DNA of 64,000 nucleotides from Fusibacter ferrireducens (GTDB lineage: Bacteria; Bacillota; Clostridia; Peptostreptococcales; Acidaminobacteraceae), in NCBI RefSeq assembly GCF_015352425.1, contig NZ_JADKNH010000016.1:1-64000 (forward strand), in the 5' to 3' direction. The position numbers and the translations under genes are program-made. Below, piece after piece: positions 48,798 through 58,699 of the stretch; the stretch's first letter is position 1, and the number at the start of each line of letters is the position of its first letter. A model generated the notes under the pieces. It was not told the DNA's origin. It searched no databases and saw only the letters and a program-made list of their open reading frames with translations.

Positions 48798-49973
48798 ATG
48801 AAATTTAAAATGATTGCAACGGCAGTTTTCGGTATGGAAGCGATCGTTAAAAAAGAACTTGAACAATTGGGTTTTGAAAATATAACAGTTGAAAATGGCC
48901 GCGTGATGTTTGATGCAGATGAACGCGGTATTGCAAGGGCAAATTTATGGGTTAGGACAGCAGAGCGCATTTTTATTAAAGTGGGTGAATTTAAAGCGAC
49001 TACATTTGAATCGCTTTTTGACCAGGTGCACAAAATTGCTTGGGAAAACTACATTCCAAAGAATGCAAAATTTCCTGTGAATGCCAAGTCCGTTAAATCA
49101 AAGTTGTATAGTTTATCTGATATTCAGAGTATCTGTAAGAAGTCGATTGTGAACAGATTGAGCAAAGTCTATCAAACGCAGTGGTTTGAAGAGACAGAAG
49201 AACCCTATAGTATCCTTGTTGGGATTTTAAATGATGTGGTGACCGTGAGTATTGACACTTCAGGTTCTGGGCTTCACAGACGTGGTTATCGTGAAAAGGG
49301 GAACGAGGCGCCAATGAAGGAAACACTTGCTGCTGGATTGCTCAGCATCAGCAGATGGCAAAGTAAAATACCACTTATTGATCCGTTTTGTGGTTCTGGC
49401 ACAATTATCATTGAAGCGGCAATGATGGCAAAGCATATTGCGCCGGGATTGAACCGAAAATTTGATTCAGAGTCTTGGCGGTTGATTCCAAGTTCCATAT
49501 GGAAAGAAGAGCGCAAAGCTTGTTATGAAGCGATTAAGCATGATGTGGATGTAGTGCTGCAGGGTTACGATTTAGATCCAAGATCCATTAGAACAGCGAT
49601 GGACAATGCAGAACTTGCAGGTGTGGAGGATATCGTTCACTTTCAAGTGAGAGACGTCAAGGATTTCAGTACAAGTTATCAGTATGGTTATGTTGTCACG
49701 AATCCGCCATACGGAGAACGCTTAAATGAGCAGGAAGAAGTAAAACAACTCTATCAACTCATGGGACGGGTGTTTGCACCCTATAAAACGTGGTCCAAGT
49801 ATGTGATCACATCTTATGAAAATTTTGAGAGAGAATTTGGAACGAAAGCGACAAAGAACAGAAAACTCTACAATGGCCGAATCAAAACATATTTCTATCA
49901 ATATTTTGGTGAGAAGCCGCCTAGACCTAAAAGAACAACCGAATCTATTGAAAATTCTAAAAATAAATCGTAA
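48798..49973 (+). CDS. THUMP-domain class I RNA methyltransferase (YpsC/RlmL-like)
   Basis: The 391-residue SAM-dependent methyltransferase probably acts on 23S rRNA. The N-terminal ferredoxin-like/THUMP part (about 1-165) starts MKFKMIATAVFGMEAIVKKEL. The Rossmann part has DPFCGSGTIIIEAAMMA and the catalytic NPPYGERL, typical of N2-guanine or N6-adenine methylation. It resembles Bacillus YpsC. The exact nucleotide is not known from sequence. Confidence 0.87.
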   Translation: MKFKMIATAVFGMEAIVKKELEQLGFENITVENGRVMFDADERGIARANLWVRTAERIFIKVGEFKATTFESLFDQVHKIAWENYIPKNAKFPVNAKSVKSKLYSLSDIQSICKKSIVNRLSKVYQTQWFEETEEPYSILVGILNDVVTVSIDTSGSGLHRRGYREKGNEAPMKETLAAGLLSISRWQSKIPLIDPFCGSGTIIIEAAMMAKHIAPGLNRKFDSESWRLIPSSIWKEERKACYEAIKHDVDVVLQGYDLDPRSIRTAMDNAELAGVEDIVHFQVRDVKDFSTSYQYGYVVTNPPYGERLNEQEEVKQLYQLMGRVFAPYKTWSKYVITSYENFEREFGTKATKNRKLYNGRIKTYFYQYFGEKPPRPKRTTESIENSKNKS

Positions 49974-49988
49974 GGAATTTTACTGTTT

Positions 49989-51098
49989 ATGAATAAATCA
50001 AGACGGAATTCATTTGTTATCTTCGTAATTTGTCTGATTATAGTTTTAAAATTTGACTTGGTAATTGCGCAATTTTCTAAGTGGGTAAAAGAAGACTTTA
50101 AAGTGATCAATCAAGTGGTTTATAATCAGAATGTTGATTTTGAAAACCGTGCAGAAATTTTAAAATTAGGTGCCAATTATATGGTATTAGATCAATCCAA
50201 ATTGAAAATGTACGATAATGAAGGCCTTGCCATATGGGAAAAAGAGGTTTCCACACAAAATATTTTAATGGCGAGCGGCAAGGCCAGTATTGCGCTCGTA
50301 GAAAAAAAATCGGGTGATGTCTTTATAGTGGATTTAAAAGGCAATATCAAAGCTTCACATTTTGGATTTGGTGGCGTTAAAGGATTAAAGTATTTTAATG
50401 AAAAATATGTAGGGCTATTAAAAACAGATGGCACTTTGACGATATTGAATGAAAAACTTGAAATTCTGAGCAATACAGTACTTCCAAAAGGAGAAATCAT
50501 TGACTTTTCCATCAACATTGAGAGACAGGATATCGTTGCAGTGGTACTAGATCTCAGCAGAAAAGATTTTAACACCAAGCTTGTTATTGCAACTTTTAAT
50601 GGCGAGATCACCAGTGGCAGTAATTTGTTTTCAGAAATTGCATATCAGTTATGGCTTACAGAAGATCAAATTAAGCTCATAACGGACTCCCAAATGATGG
50701 CTTATGACTATGATTGCAATTTGGAGATTAGCGTACCATTTGACAGGACCGTTCGAAAGTTTTTTTATGATCCAGAGCAGGAACGGTTTTATTTTAATGT
50801 GATCAATGAAGAGGGACAAATAGAAAATCCCAAAGCTCAGAATGCCATAATAGCAATCGATAAATCGGGTGAAACACTTATAGAATTTGATGCAAGTTTA
50901 GATGAGATCGAAGGTATCAAGATCATGGACAACCGATTGATGGCTTTTAATCATGAAAAAATTGTCTTTTTTGATGAAGCAGGCAAAGTAGTCGATACTT
51001 ATGTGGGCAAAGATGAGATTTTAGACGTGATTATTTTAGATGAAAAACATTTTGGCGTGGCTTACATCAATCATATGGATCTGTATGTTTTAAAGTGA
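49989..51098 (+). CDS. Membrane-anchored propeller-like protein, DUF5711-like
   Basis: The 369-residue protein has an N-terminal anchor (about 9-28, FVIFVICLIIVLKFDLVIA) and an extracytoplasmic region made of repeated beta units (for example YMVLDQSKLKMYDNEGLAIW, then FFDEAGKVVDTYV) suggestive of a beta-propeller. It starts 15 nt after the methyltransferase and precedes cvpA; this pairing is what suggests DUF5711. Function unknown. Confidence 0.6.
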   Translation: MNKSRRNSFVIFVICLIIVLKFDLVIAQFSKWVKEDFKVINQVVYNQNVDFENRAEILKLGANYMVLDQSKLKMYDNEGLAIWEKEVSTQNILMASGKASIALVEKKSGDVFIVDLKGNIKASHFGFGGVKGLKYFNEKYVGLLKTDGTLTILNEKLEILSNTVLPKGEIIDFSINIERQDIVAVVLDLSRKDFNTKLVIATFNGEITSGSNLFSEIAYQLWLTEDQIKLITDSQMMAYDYDCNLEISVPFDRTVRKFFYDPEQERFYFNVINEEGQIENPKAQNAIIAIDKSGETLIEFDASLDEIEGIKIMDNRLMAFNHEKIVFFDEAGKVVDTYVGKDEILDVIILDEKHFGVAYINHMDLYVLK

Positions 51099-51188
51099 GA
51101 TCATAGCATCAAAAGGTAGTATAAATTTTAACGAAATTCTAATGCTGTTGTGGTATTGTTAGAAAAACAACGCATTTGGGAGGTTGAT

Positions 51189-51911
51189 ATGAACTGGACA
51201 GACTATCTGATGTTCATAATTATTGGTGGGAACATGCTCTATGGATTCAATAGAGGTTTTATTACAACTTTTATTGGATTGATTAAATGGTTTGCAAGTA
51301 TTATCTTGGCAAAGATGTTTTATGTTGAGTTTACACAATATGTGATTCAAAATTGGTATGATCCTGCCCCTGTAATCCATGAGCATGTTGAACGATTTGT
51401 GACCAATATGCTCAATATGAATACACCTGCTGACGTGACAATGACAGCAGAGCAAATTAAGCAAGGCATTGAGAGTCTTAATCTGCCTGAATTTTATAGC
51501 AAAGGGCTCGCTGAATTTCAAGGCAATATTACTTTTACGCGCTTTACTAATGACATTGCCTCACAGATTACACAGATGATCATCTATGTGATGGGATTTC
51601 TTTTATTGCTTTTAATCATCATGTCCCTATTGGGGATTTTAGAGGCTATTGCAAATCAATTGGCGCGATTACCAGTAATAAAAGAATTTAATAAAAGTGG
51701 AGGCTTGATTTTAGGTGCTATTTTAGGGCTTATAAGCGTGTACTTCATCATGATTATCTTAAACGTCTTTATTACTTTTGAATGGAGTCAAAATATTGTT
51801 CTAGTGATTGAAAATTCTAAGTTTGCCGTGTATTTTTATAAATACAATATCCTACAATATTTTTTTGTGAGTTTTTTGAGCAGTTTGTATAAGAGTTTTT
51901 TAATGATATAG
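51189..51911 (+). CDS. CvpA family membrane protein
   Basis: The 240-residue protein starts at the ATG after GGAGG (51179-51183); the frame is open upstream without support. The N-terminus NWTDYLMFIIIGGNMLYGFNRG matches the CvpA pattern. Membrane helices occur near 5-40, 130-155 and 175-205, with an extracytoplasmic loop between the first two groups. CvpA proteins are linked to envelope processes. It is adjacent to the propeller-like gene. Confidence 0.78.
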   Translation: MNWTDYLMFIIIGGNMLYGFNRGFITTFIGLIKWFASIILAKMFYVEFTQYVIQNWYDPAPVIHEHVERFVTNMLNMNTPADVTMTAEQIKQGIESLNLPEFYSKGLAEFQGNITFTRFTNDIASQITQMIIYVMGFLLLLLIIMSLLGILEAIANQLARLPVIKEFNKSGGLILGAILGLISVYFIMIILNVFITFEWSQNIVLVIENSKFAVYFYKYNILQYFFVSFLSSLYKSFLMI

Positions 51912-51921
51912 GAGGGATACA

Positions 51922-52518
51922 ATGGAAGTGAAAATTGATGCCAGAGGCTTAGCATGCCCTAAACCTGTTATTGAAACAAAAAAGGCAATTGAAGGTCTTA
52001 AAGAAGGCAATATTATCACTGTGGTGGATAATATCATTGCTCGAGATAATGTCTCTAAGCTTGCAAAGAGTATGATGCTTCATTATACTGTAACCGAGAC
52101 AGGAGGAGAATATCAAATCAGTATTTTTAAAGGGGAGTACTCCACGCAATCGGAGGATATGGTTCAGAAGAGACCGGATCTTGCGAATACAGTGATCTTT
52201 GTTGGCAGTGATGTCATGGGCACTGGAGATGATGTTTTAGGTGCAATTTTAATGAAAGGCTACTTTTACACCTTAACAGAATACGAACCCTTTCCAAAGG
52301 CCATTTTATTTGTCAACTCAGCTGTGAAATTGACAACTGAGGGTTCTCCAATACTGGATTATCTCACCAAGTTGATGGAAATGGGCACAGAGGTTTTAAG
52401 CTGTGGGACATGTCTTGATTATTATCACTTAAAAGACAAGCTTGCAGTGGGCGGTATTACAAACATGTACACTATTGTTGAGACGATGCAAGAAGCGAAT
52501 AATACGATAAGGATATAA
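51922..52518 (+). CDS. yedF: Sulfurtransferase-like selenium metabolism protein YedF
   Basis: The 198-residue fusion has an N-terminal TusA-like domain with the CPxP motif (ARGLACPKPVIETKKAI, Cys at about 13) and a C-terminal DsrE/F-like domain (about 85-198, with LSCGTCLDYY). The family is associated with selenium or sulfur handling. GGAGG lies upstream. It is followed after 2 nt by a DUF3343 gene, the usual partner. No selD or selA is in this window. Confidence 0.87.
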   Translation: MEVKIDARGLACPKPVIETKKAIEGLKEGNIITVVDNIIARDNVSKLAKSMMLHYTVTETGGEYQISIFKGEYSTQSEDMVQKRPDLANTVIFVGSDVMGTGDDVLGAILMKGYFYTLTEYEPFPKAILFVNSAVKLTTEGSPILDYLTKLMEMGTEVLSCGTCLDYYHLKDKLAVGGITNMYTIVETMQEANNTIRI

Positions 52519-52520
52519 AA

Positions 52521-52787
52521 ATGACTGATGAGTGTATGTTAATTGTTTTTGAGTCAACGCATAAAGCTATTCGAACAGAGAGACTTTTATTAGATCGAAT
52601 TGATATAGATATGATTCCAACACCTAGAGAAATTGGTGCAAGCTGTGGTCTCACGATCTCTTTTGAGATCGCAGATTTAGAGGCTGTAAAAGGGTTGCTC
52701 TCGAGAGAAGACAAGACGGGGATAGATTTATATCATTACAATAAATCAAGTGAAATCAAAGCAAGTCAAAGGTCATGGGAGGATTAG
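52521..52787 (+). CDS. DUF3343 family protein (putative Se/S carrier)
   Basis: The 88-residue protein with FESTHKAIRTERLLLDRI, then PTPREIGASCGLTISF, carries the conserved Cys of the family. It is encoded directly after yedF. DUF3343 proteins are predicted to carry sulfur or selenium with YedF; the chemistry is not established from sequence. Confidence 0.8.
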   Translation: MTDECMLIVFESTHKAIRTERLLLDRIDIDMIPTPREIGASCGLTISFEIADLEAVKGLLSREDKTGIDLYHYNKSSEIKASQRSWED

Positions 52788-52788
52788 G

Positions 52789-53001
52789 ATGCCTTTAAAA
52801 TTAGAAGCAGGCGATGAAATTGTAACCAAAAAAACACACCCATGTGGCAGTAATCGGTTTATCATCACAAGAGTAGGGATGGATTTCAGAATCAAATGCT
52901 CAAAATGTGAGAAAGAAATTTGGATTCCACGCATAAAGCTTGAAAAACGTGTGAAAGAGATTTATCGAAATGGCACGAAAGTGGATAAGGAAAACATATA
53001 A
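52789..53001 (+). CDS. DUF951 family protein
   Basis: The 70-residue protein starts at the ATG with GGGAGG upstream, 1 nt after the DUF3343 stop. It contains LEAGDEIVTKKTHPCGSNRF and a CSKC pair, the DUF951 pattern. It resembles YyzM of Bacillus, which also lies near rpsF. Function unknown; possibly metal- or nucleic-acid-binding. Confidence 0.8.
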   Translation: MPLKLEAGDEIVTKKTHPCGSNRFIITRVGMDFRIKCSKCEKEIWIPRIKLEKRVKEIYRNGTKVDKENI

Positions 53002-53025
53002 TTTGAGTTAACATGATAAAAAAAG

Positions 53026-53054
53026 TTGACAGAGGACATTCTAAATGATAAAAT
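53026..53054 (+). promoter_or_regulatory. Promoter of rpsF-ssb-rpsR
   Basis: TTGACA (53026-53031), 17 nt, TAAAAT (53049-53054). It is followed by a structured leader of about 80 nt. Confidence 0.85.
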
Positions 53055-53063
53055 ACCTCTGTT

Positions 53064-53089
53064 GTAGTTCCGACCCAAAAGGTCGTTAC
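53064..53089 (+). promoter_or_regulatory. Ribosomal protein S6:S18 leader motif
   Basis: GTAG pairs with TTAC, enclosing CGACC/GGTCG with an unpaired TTCC segment, so that CCG sits at the stem as in the rpsF leader bound by the S6:S18 complex. It lies between the promoter and the rpsF ribosome-binding site and should allow feedback repression. Confidence 0.7.
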
Positions 53090-53142
53090 TTCTCTGCTCT
53101 GTTAGAAGAGCCATTTTTGTCCATAGGGAGGTGTAAAGAAAG

Positions 53143-53430
53143 ATGAGAAAATACGAAACGTTGTTTATTTTTAAACCATCAATTGAAGAAGAGAAAAAAG
53201 TTGAACTTTTAGAAAAATTCAAAAGCATTATCAATGCTGATGGTGAAGTTGAAAAAGTAGAAGAGTGGGGTAACAGAAAGTTAGCTTACGAAATCGAAAA
53301 AGTAAAAGAAGGCTATTATGTACTTGTGAACTTCAAGGCAAATCCGGAACTTCCGAAAGAACTTGAAAGAAACTTCAAAATTGCTGACGAAGTCATCAGA
53401 TATATCATCATTAATTTAGAAGATAAATAA
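53143..53430 (+). CDS. rpsF: 30S ribosomal protein S6
   Basis: The 95-residue small-subunit protein pairs with S18 on the platform. MRKYETLFIFKPSIEEE and WGNRKLAYEIEKVKEGYYVLVNF are family signatures. GAGGTG precedes the ATG. First gene of rpsF-ssb-rpsR, with probable autogenous control through the leader. Confidence 0.96.
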   Translation: MRKYETLFIFKPSIEEEKKVELLEKFKSIINADGEVEKVEEWGNRKLAYEIEKVKEGYYVLVNFKANPELPKELERNFKIADEVIRYIIINLEDK

Positions 53431-53453
53431 TCAAGAAAGATGGGGGCTCATTA

Positions 53454-53894
53454 ATGAATAGTGTAGTATTAATTGGACGTTTGGCAAGAGACCCAGAACT
53501 TAGATTTGTACCTGGAAGTGGCATGGCAGTTGCCAATTTTACATTGGCAGTTGATAAGGGCCTTACCAGAGAAAAAAAGCAGGAATTTGAAAGCCAAGGC
53601 AGACCCACTGCTGATTTTATAAGAATTGTTGTGTGGGGGAAGCAAGCTGAAAATTGCTCTCAATATTTAGCAAAAGGTAAACTTGTTGCAATACAAGGAT
53701 CCATTCAAACCGGTTCATATAAAACACCTGCTGGAGAGACGCGTTATACAACAGAGGTGTTGGCAAATAGAGTTGAATTTCTCGAATGGGGAGAAAAAAC
53801 TCAGTCATCTGGAAAAACGGATGATTTTAGTTTTGGTAACACGAATTTTGATGATTACCAAGCTATTGAAGACGACGATGACGTTCCATTCTAA
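53454..53894 (+). CDS. ssb: Single-stranded DNA-binding protein
   Basis: The 146-residue protein has one OB fold ([36 protein letters not shown]) and an acidic tail ending DDDVPF, the tip that recruits repair and replication partners. It lies between rpsF and rpsR, marking it as the essential chromosomal SSB. Confidence 0.96.
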   Translation: MNSVVLIGRLARDPELRFVPGSGMAVANFTLAVDKGLTREKKQEFESQGRPTADFIRIVVWGKQAENCSQYLAKGKLVAIQGSIQTGSYKTPAGETRYTTEVLANRVEFLEWGEKTQSSGKTDDFSFGNTNFDDYQAIEDDDDVPF

Positions 53895-53914
53895 TTAGAA
53901 GGAGGGAAAATACG

Positions 53915-54136
53915 ATGATCAAAAGACGTAGAAAAAGAAAAGGTTGTTCTTTTTGTCAAGATAAAATCGAATCAATCGATTACAAAGATACAAAAAAATT
54001 ACAAAAGTACTTAACTGAAAGAGGCAAAATTTTACCAAGAAGAGTTTCTGGAAACTGCGCTAAACATCAGAGAATGGTTACTAGTGCTGTAAAAAGATCT
54101 AGAATCATTGCTTTGTTACCTTTCGTAAGTGAATAA
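53915..54136 (+). CDS. rpsR: 30S ribosomal protein S18
   Basis: The 73-residue basic protein binds 16S rRNA beside S6. [29 protein letters not shown] and [12 protein letters not shown] are typical, including the cysteines of the zinc-containing (C+) form. GGAGG lies upstream, and a terminator follows directly. Confidence 0.96.
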   Translation: MIKRRRKRKGCSFCQDKIESIDYKDTKKLQKYLTERGKILPRRVSGNCAKHQRMVTSAVKRSRIIALLPFVSE

Positions 54137-54144
54137 AACAATTG

Positions 54145-54170
54145 AACACCGCATAAGCGGTGTTTTTTTA
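54145..54170 (+). terminator. Terminator of rpsF-ssb-rpsR
   Basis: An 8-bp GC-rich perfect stem (54145-54152 with 54157-54164), a 4-nt loop and a T run. Confidence 0.93.
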
Positions 54171-54262
54171 TGATTGAGGATTAGTTTTTACAACAATCTA
54201 GCACGAGTCAGCAGAAATGTAGTATAATCATAGAAGAGAAACTAGAATGGAGGACGCTATAA

Positions 54263-55243
54263 TTGAAAAACACACGTCAAATTACGGAAGCGGGCCTATT
54301 TGCGGCTATTTTGGTCATATTTATTATAGGTTCTTTTTATATACCTGTTATTGGGGGTGCAATTTTTTTCATAGCACCCTTACCCGTTATTATTTTGAGC
54401 ATTAGAAATACAGCTTTGAATGTGGTTGTATCCTGTATTGTAAGTGCACTATTATCTAGTTTGTTAGTCTCTTTCTCATTTGGTTTTAGCGTGGGCATGC
54501 TGGCACTCGGCATAGGACTCCCAATGGGTCTTGCAATAAAGCGATTTGAACCGCCTTTGAAAGCCATGGCCATTGGGACATTGGGTGCATTTGTAGCACT
54601 GATTTTGATCTTTGGTCTGATGAATTTCATACTGGGCATTTCAACGGAGCAAACCATTGATGAAATGTTCTCTATGTCCAAAGATATACAAGCTGAAATC
54701 GACAAGACCATTGAGAGCTATTCGACCACCTTGTCCCCTGAACAGCAGACACAAATCAAAATGGCACTTGGAGATTCATCTGAGACAATGGACAATATGG
54801 TGGAGCTGTTAAAACTCTTAATGCCAGCGAGTCTATTATTGATGTCAATATCTCTTGCAATGGTCAATTACAGGGTTTCTATCTCTTTTTTAAAGCGATT
54901 AAAGATGGCCCATAGACCTTTAGGGTCATTTACAACTTTCACCTATCCAAAGCATATGGCCTATGGAAGTGCAGGTATGCTACTGGGAGCCTATGTTCTG
55001 GGCTCAATGGGCGTTGTGGATATGACGACCGCCATGTTGAATTTTATTTACCTATTTATTATGATATTCTATATACAGGGATTAGCAGTGGGATATTTCT
55101 TCCTTAGGAGATCTATTTCAAAAGGTGTCTCGATTACTATTTTAGTACTGGTATCATTGTTGGGGCTTATAAACTATATTGCGCTAATTGGCTTTATGGA
55201 TGTTTTATTAGATGTGAGAAGATTACAACCTAAGAAGAGGTGA
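54263..55243 (+). CDS. yybS: DUF2232 membrane protein YybS
   Basis: The 326-residue polytopic membrane protein has about seven or eight hydrophobic segments. It begins with TRQITEAGLFAAILVIF. The start is TTG after GGAGG, and TATAAT at 54223-54228 may be its -10 box. Its stop overlaps the region of the gdpP start. The yybS-gdpP-rplI order is conserved in Firmicutes. DUF2232 is thought to be transporter-like, but its substrate is unknown. Confidence 0.87.
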   Translation: MKNTRQITEAGLFAAILVIFIIGSFYIPVIGGAIFFIAPLPVIILSIRNTALNVVVSCIVSALLSSLLVSFSFGFSVGMLALGIGLPMGLAIKRFEPPLKAMAIGTLGAFVALILIFGLMNFILGISTEQTIDEMFSMSKDIQAEIDKTIESYSTTLSPEQQTQIKMALGDSSETMDNMVELLKLLMPASLLLMSISLAMVNYRVSISFLKRLKMAHRPLGSFTTFTYPKHMAYGSAGMLLGAYVLGSMGVVDMTTAMLNFIYLFIMIFYIQGLAVGYFFLRRSISKGVSITILVLVSLLGLINYIALIGFMDVLLDVRRLQPKKR

Positions 55244-55248
55244 GAACC

Positions 55249-57240
55249 ATGGGAAATTCGAAGATTGGCAATCCATTTAAAGAACCCCTTAATTTATATT
55301 TGATCGTCATTGGATTTTTGGTGGCGATTATTGCATACTATGATAAAATTTTGGGTGTGCTTGGGATTGTCATTTTATTGGGAATGTTATTCTACAATTG
55401 GTTTTCAGACCGATCAAAGAGCAAAAAATGGCGTAAATACATTGAAAATTTATCGACGAATATAGATAGTGCAGCAAGATACGCTGTTTTTAACTTACCG
55501 GTGCCATTAGTGGTTACAGACCTTGAAGGCAAAGTAAACTGGTATAATTCTAAGTTTACGGATATGGTGTCAGAAAAAAGTGTTATTGGAAAGCGCATTG
55601 ATAAGCTTGTGAACACGCTGCAATTCGAGCAAATTAAAAATGGCGACTTGATTGAATCCATTAGAGTAGGAGATCGTACTTATAATGTCTTTGCAAACAT
55701 GGTGTCGTTAGATGATGATAATCCTCAAGAAGTGATTTGGATGCTTTATTGGTTTGACACCACTGATCTTGCGAATCTTGCCAGCAAGTATGAAGATGAA
55801 AAACCGGTATTGGCATTGATCTATGTGGATAATTACGATGATGTTATGAACGAGACCAAGGAAGAAAAAATTCCTTTTGTGACTTCTGAAATAGAAAAGA
55901 AAATTAACCTTTGGGCAACAAGAATGAACGGTATGATTAAACGTTATCAAAAAGACAAGTACGTTGTCATTTTTGAAGCGAAATACCTTGAAAATATAGA
56001 GGCAAAGCGTTTTACGATATTAGACGATATTCGTGAGATCGATGCGGGCAATAAAATCCCTGTGACGCTCAGTATTGGTATTGGTGTCAATGGCAAAAAT
56101 CCGAGTGGCCTTGAAGAGGATGCTTACGCTTGTCTTGAGTTGGCACTTGGACGCGGAGGCGATCAGGCTGTCGTTCGTAAAAAAAATGCTTTCGAATTTT
56201 ATGGTGGCAAAACAAAAGCTGTTGAGAAACGCAATAGGGTAAAGGCGAGAGTTGTTGCACATGGTTTTAAAGCGATTATTGAAGAGAGTTCAAAAGTCGT
56301 TATCATGGGACATAAATCTCCAGATATGGATTCATTTGGTGCTGCTGTGGGTGTCTATAGAGCAGTTTTGAATATGGGTAAGAGCGCTTATGTGGTCTTA
56401 AACGAAGTGACGGATGCAATCGTCAATGTGCATGCCACTTTTAAGGATCATGACCTGTATCATTTTGTAAGCTCTGAAGAGGCCATAGACCTTGTGGATG
56501 AAAACACCGTGCTCGTCGTGGTGGATACGCATAAACCGAGTCTGACAGAATGTCCGGAGCTTATAGAGGCATGTGATCGTGTGGTATTGATAGATCATCA
56601 CAGGAGAAGCACAGAATTTATTGAAAAGGCGATCTTGAAATATCTAGAGCCCTATGCTTCAAGCACGGCAGAACTCATAACAGAAATCTTGCAATATATG
56701 GAGAACAAGCCTAAAATCGAAAAAGAGGAAGCAGATGCTCTACTGGCAGGTATCACGGTGGATACAAAAAACTTTTCTCTTAAGACAGGCGTTAGAACCT
56801 TTGATGCAGCCGCCTATTTGAGAAGACAAGGGGCAGATACCATTAGAGTTAGACAATTGTTTCAAGATGATCTTGAAACCTTTACAGAAAAAGCCAACAT
56901 CGTTGGAAATGCAATGCGATATAGAGAGACGATTGCCATTTCCACCACAGATAAAACAGCAAAGAGTATCCAATTGATTGCAGCTCAAGCTGCGGATGAT
57001 TTGCTCAATATAAGGGGTATTACAGCTTCTTTTGTTATTGCAAAAAAAGAAGATGGCACTGTTTTTATCTCAGGGCGTTCGCTAGGGGATGTCAATGTAC
57101 AAATTATTTTGGAAACACTCGGTGGTGGTGGTCATCTTGAAGTCGCTGGGGCACAATTCAAGGATGGTGATATAAAAGTCATCAAACAAAGATTGATCCA
57201 ATCTATTGATCAATATTATAGGGAAGGAGTAGAAAAATAA
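55249..57240 (+). CDS. gdpP: Cyclic-di-AMP phosphodiesterase GdpP
   Basis: Membrane enzyme that hydrolyses c-di-AMP to pApA. It has 663 residues from the ATG at 55249, preceded by AGAGGTG. Two N-terminal membrane segments (about 15-55) are followed by a PAS-like domain (about 75-165), a degenerate GGDEF domain (about 170-300), DHH (H355, D359, D361; DHH-type D449-H450-H451) and DHHA1 ([13 protein letters not shown]). It overlaps the rplI start by 1 nt. Confidence 0.95.
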   Translation: MGNSKIGNPFKEPLNLYLIVIGFLVAIIAYYDKILGVLGIVILLGMLFYNWFSDRSKSKKWRKYIENLSTNIDSAARYAVFNLPVPLVVTDLEGKVNWYNSKFTDMVSEKSVIGKRIDKLVNTLQFEQIKNGDLIESIRVGDRTYNVFANMVSLDDDNPQEVIWMLYWFDTTDLANLASKYEDEKPVLALIYVDNYDDVMNETKEEKIPFVTSEIEKKINLWATRMNGMIKRYQKDKYVVIFEAKYLENIEAKRFTILDDIREIDAGNKIPVTLSIGIGVNGKNPSGLEEDAYACLELALGRGGDQAVVRKKNAFEFYGGKTKAVEKRNRVKARVVAHGFKAIIEESSKVVIMGHKSPDMDSFGAAVGVYRAVLNMGKSAYVVLNEVTDAIVNVHATFKDHDLYHFVSSEEAIDLVDENTVLVVVDTHKPSLTECPELIEACDRVVLIDHHRRSTEFIEKAILKYLEPYASSTAELITEILQYMENKPKIEKEEADALLAGITVDTKNFSLKTGVRTFDAAAYLRRQGADTIRVRQLFQDDLETFTEKANIVGNAMRYRETIAISTTDKTAKSIQLIAAQAADDLLNIRGITASFVIAKKEDGTVFISGRSLGDVNVQIILETLGGGGHLEVAGAQFKDGDIKVIKQRLIQSIDQYYREGVEK

Positions 57241-57686
57241 TGAAAGTTATATTACTGAAAGATATTAAAGGAACCGGTAAAAAAGGGGATATTATCAATG
57301 CTAGTGATGGTCATGCAAGAAACTATCTCATCCCGAGAGGTCTTGGGAAAGAAGCGACAGAGGGCAGTGTTAAGCAACTGGAACATCAAAATGCAGCTAA
57401 GGCAAAACGAGCAGCAGAAGAACTTGCTGAGGCAAAAACACTTGCTACAGACATAGAGAAGATTGTTATTACCTTTAAAACAAAAGCAGGTGAAGGCGGA
57501 CGTCTATTTGGTTCAATTACCAATAAGGATATTGCTGAAGAACTTAAAACGAAACACGATCTGGATATTGATAAGAAAAAGATCGCGTTGGAGCAACCGA
57601 TCAGAACCTTGGGGACAACTTTGGTAACGATTAAGGTTTATCCTAAAGTGTCGGCTCAGATGAAGGTTCAAGTCATAGAAGAATAA
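57240..57686 (+). CDS. rplI: 50S ribosomal protein L9
   Basis: The 148-residue protein with [18 protein letters not shown], the [18 protein letters not shown] signature and a C-terminal domain ([15 protein letters not shown]) is standard bL9. Its start shares one base with the gdpP stop, and a terminator follows. Confidence 0.96.
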   Translation: MKVILLKDIKGTGKKGDIINASDGHARNYLIPRGLGKEATEGSVKQLEHQNAAKAKRAAEELAEAKTLATDIEKIVITFKTKAGEGGRLFGSITNKDIAEELKTKHDLDIDKKKIALEQPIRTLGTTLVTIKVYPKVSAQMKVQVIEE

Positions 57687-57703
57687 TAATGAGACGGAAA
57701 GGT

Positions 57704-57732
57704 GAGGAGTCCATTGGACTTCTTCTTTTTTC
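57704..57732 (+). terminator. Terminator after rplI
   Basis: A 9-bp stem with two G-T pairs (57704-57712 with 57716-57724), a 3-nt loop and a T-rich tail. It separates the conserved yybS-gdpP-rplI block from the MoxR module. Confidence 0.75.
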
Positions 57733-57774
57733 AAATGAATTATCTGAATTATCAGATATAAAGTGAGGTATAGC

Positions 57775-58692
57775 ATGTTATCGTCAATAAAAAAAGAGAT
57801 GAAGAAAACACTTGTAGGCAAGGAAACAGCTATTGAAAATATCATGATTGCATTGCTTTCAGGGGGACATGTGTTGATAGAGGATCTGCCTGGTCTTGGC
57901 AAGACAACCTTGGCAAAGTCATTTGCAAAAGTCAACGATTGTACGTTTAATAGAGTTCAGTTTACACCGGACTTGATGCCATCTGATTTAATTGGCATTT
58001 CAATCTTTGATAAACAACTGCAAAGATTTGAATTTCAGAAAGGCCCTCTTTTTAGCAATATCTTATTAGCAGATGAGATCAACAGAACTTCGCCGAAAAC
58101 ACAGTCCAGTTTGCTAGAAGCTATGGAAGAATCACAGGTAACGGTAGATGGGCATGCATATCATCTTGAGCAACCCTTTATGGTGATTGCCACAGAAAAC
58201 CCTATAGAACAACAGGGCACTTTTCCTTTACCTGAGGCGCAATTAGATCGATTTATGATGAGGATTTCTCTTGGTTATCCAAGTATGGATGAAGAAATGG
58301 ATATTCTTTCGCTGAAGGAATCCACTGAAGAGATAAAGGCCATTGTTACCAAGCACAAAATCACGGAAATGATTGAAGCTGTGGATCAAGTTTTTGTGGA
58401 TACCGCACTGAAGGCCTACATTGTAAAGCTTTGTAAAGCCACAAGAGAGCATACCTCTATTAAACTAGGGGCGAGTCCAAGGACGTCGGTGCATTTGTTT
58501 AAAGCGGCAAAAGCAAAAGCCTATTTGGATGGTCGCAATTTCGTTATGGGCAAAGATGTCTATGAACTGTTCGAAAATATCGTTTCTCATAGGATATTGC
58601 TTAAAGGAGAGGCTGTTTACAGAGGCGTTGATGTGCAAACATTGGTGGCATCTATTTTAAAATCTGTCGAAGTACCAAGATTAAATCGATAA
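57775..58692 (+). CDS. MoxR family AAA+ ATPase
   Basis: The 305-residue AAA+ chaperone-like ATPase has Walker A at about 36-45 (EDLPGLGKTT), Walker B NILLADEINRTSPKTQ, and sensor motifs ATENPIEQQGTFPLPEAQLDRF. I choose the ATG at 57775 preceded by GTGAGGT. It sits upstream of DUF58 and transglutaminase genes, a widespread three-gene module in which MoxR likely remodels or activates the partner proteins. Confidence 0.92.
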   Translation: MLSSIKKEMKKTLVGKETAIENIMIALLSGGHVLIEDLPGLGKTTLAKSFAKVNDCTFNRVQFTPDLMPSDLIGISIFDKQLQRFEFQKGPLFSNILLADEINRTSPKTQSSLLEAMEESQVTVDGHAYHLEQPFMVIATENPIEQQGTFPLPEAQLDRFMMRISLGYPSMDEEMDILSLKESTEEIKAIVTKHKITEMIEAVDQVFVDTALKAYIVKLCKATREHTSIKLGASPRTSVHLFKAAKAKAYLDGRNFVMGKDVYELFENIVSHRILLKGEAVYRGVDVQTLVASILKSVEVPRLNR

Positions 58693-58699
58693 TTGATGA

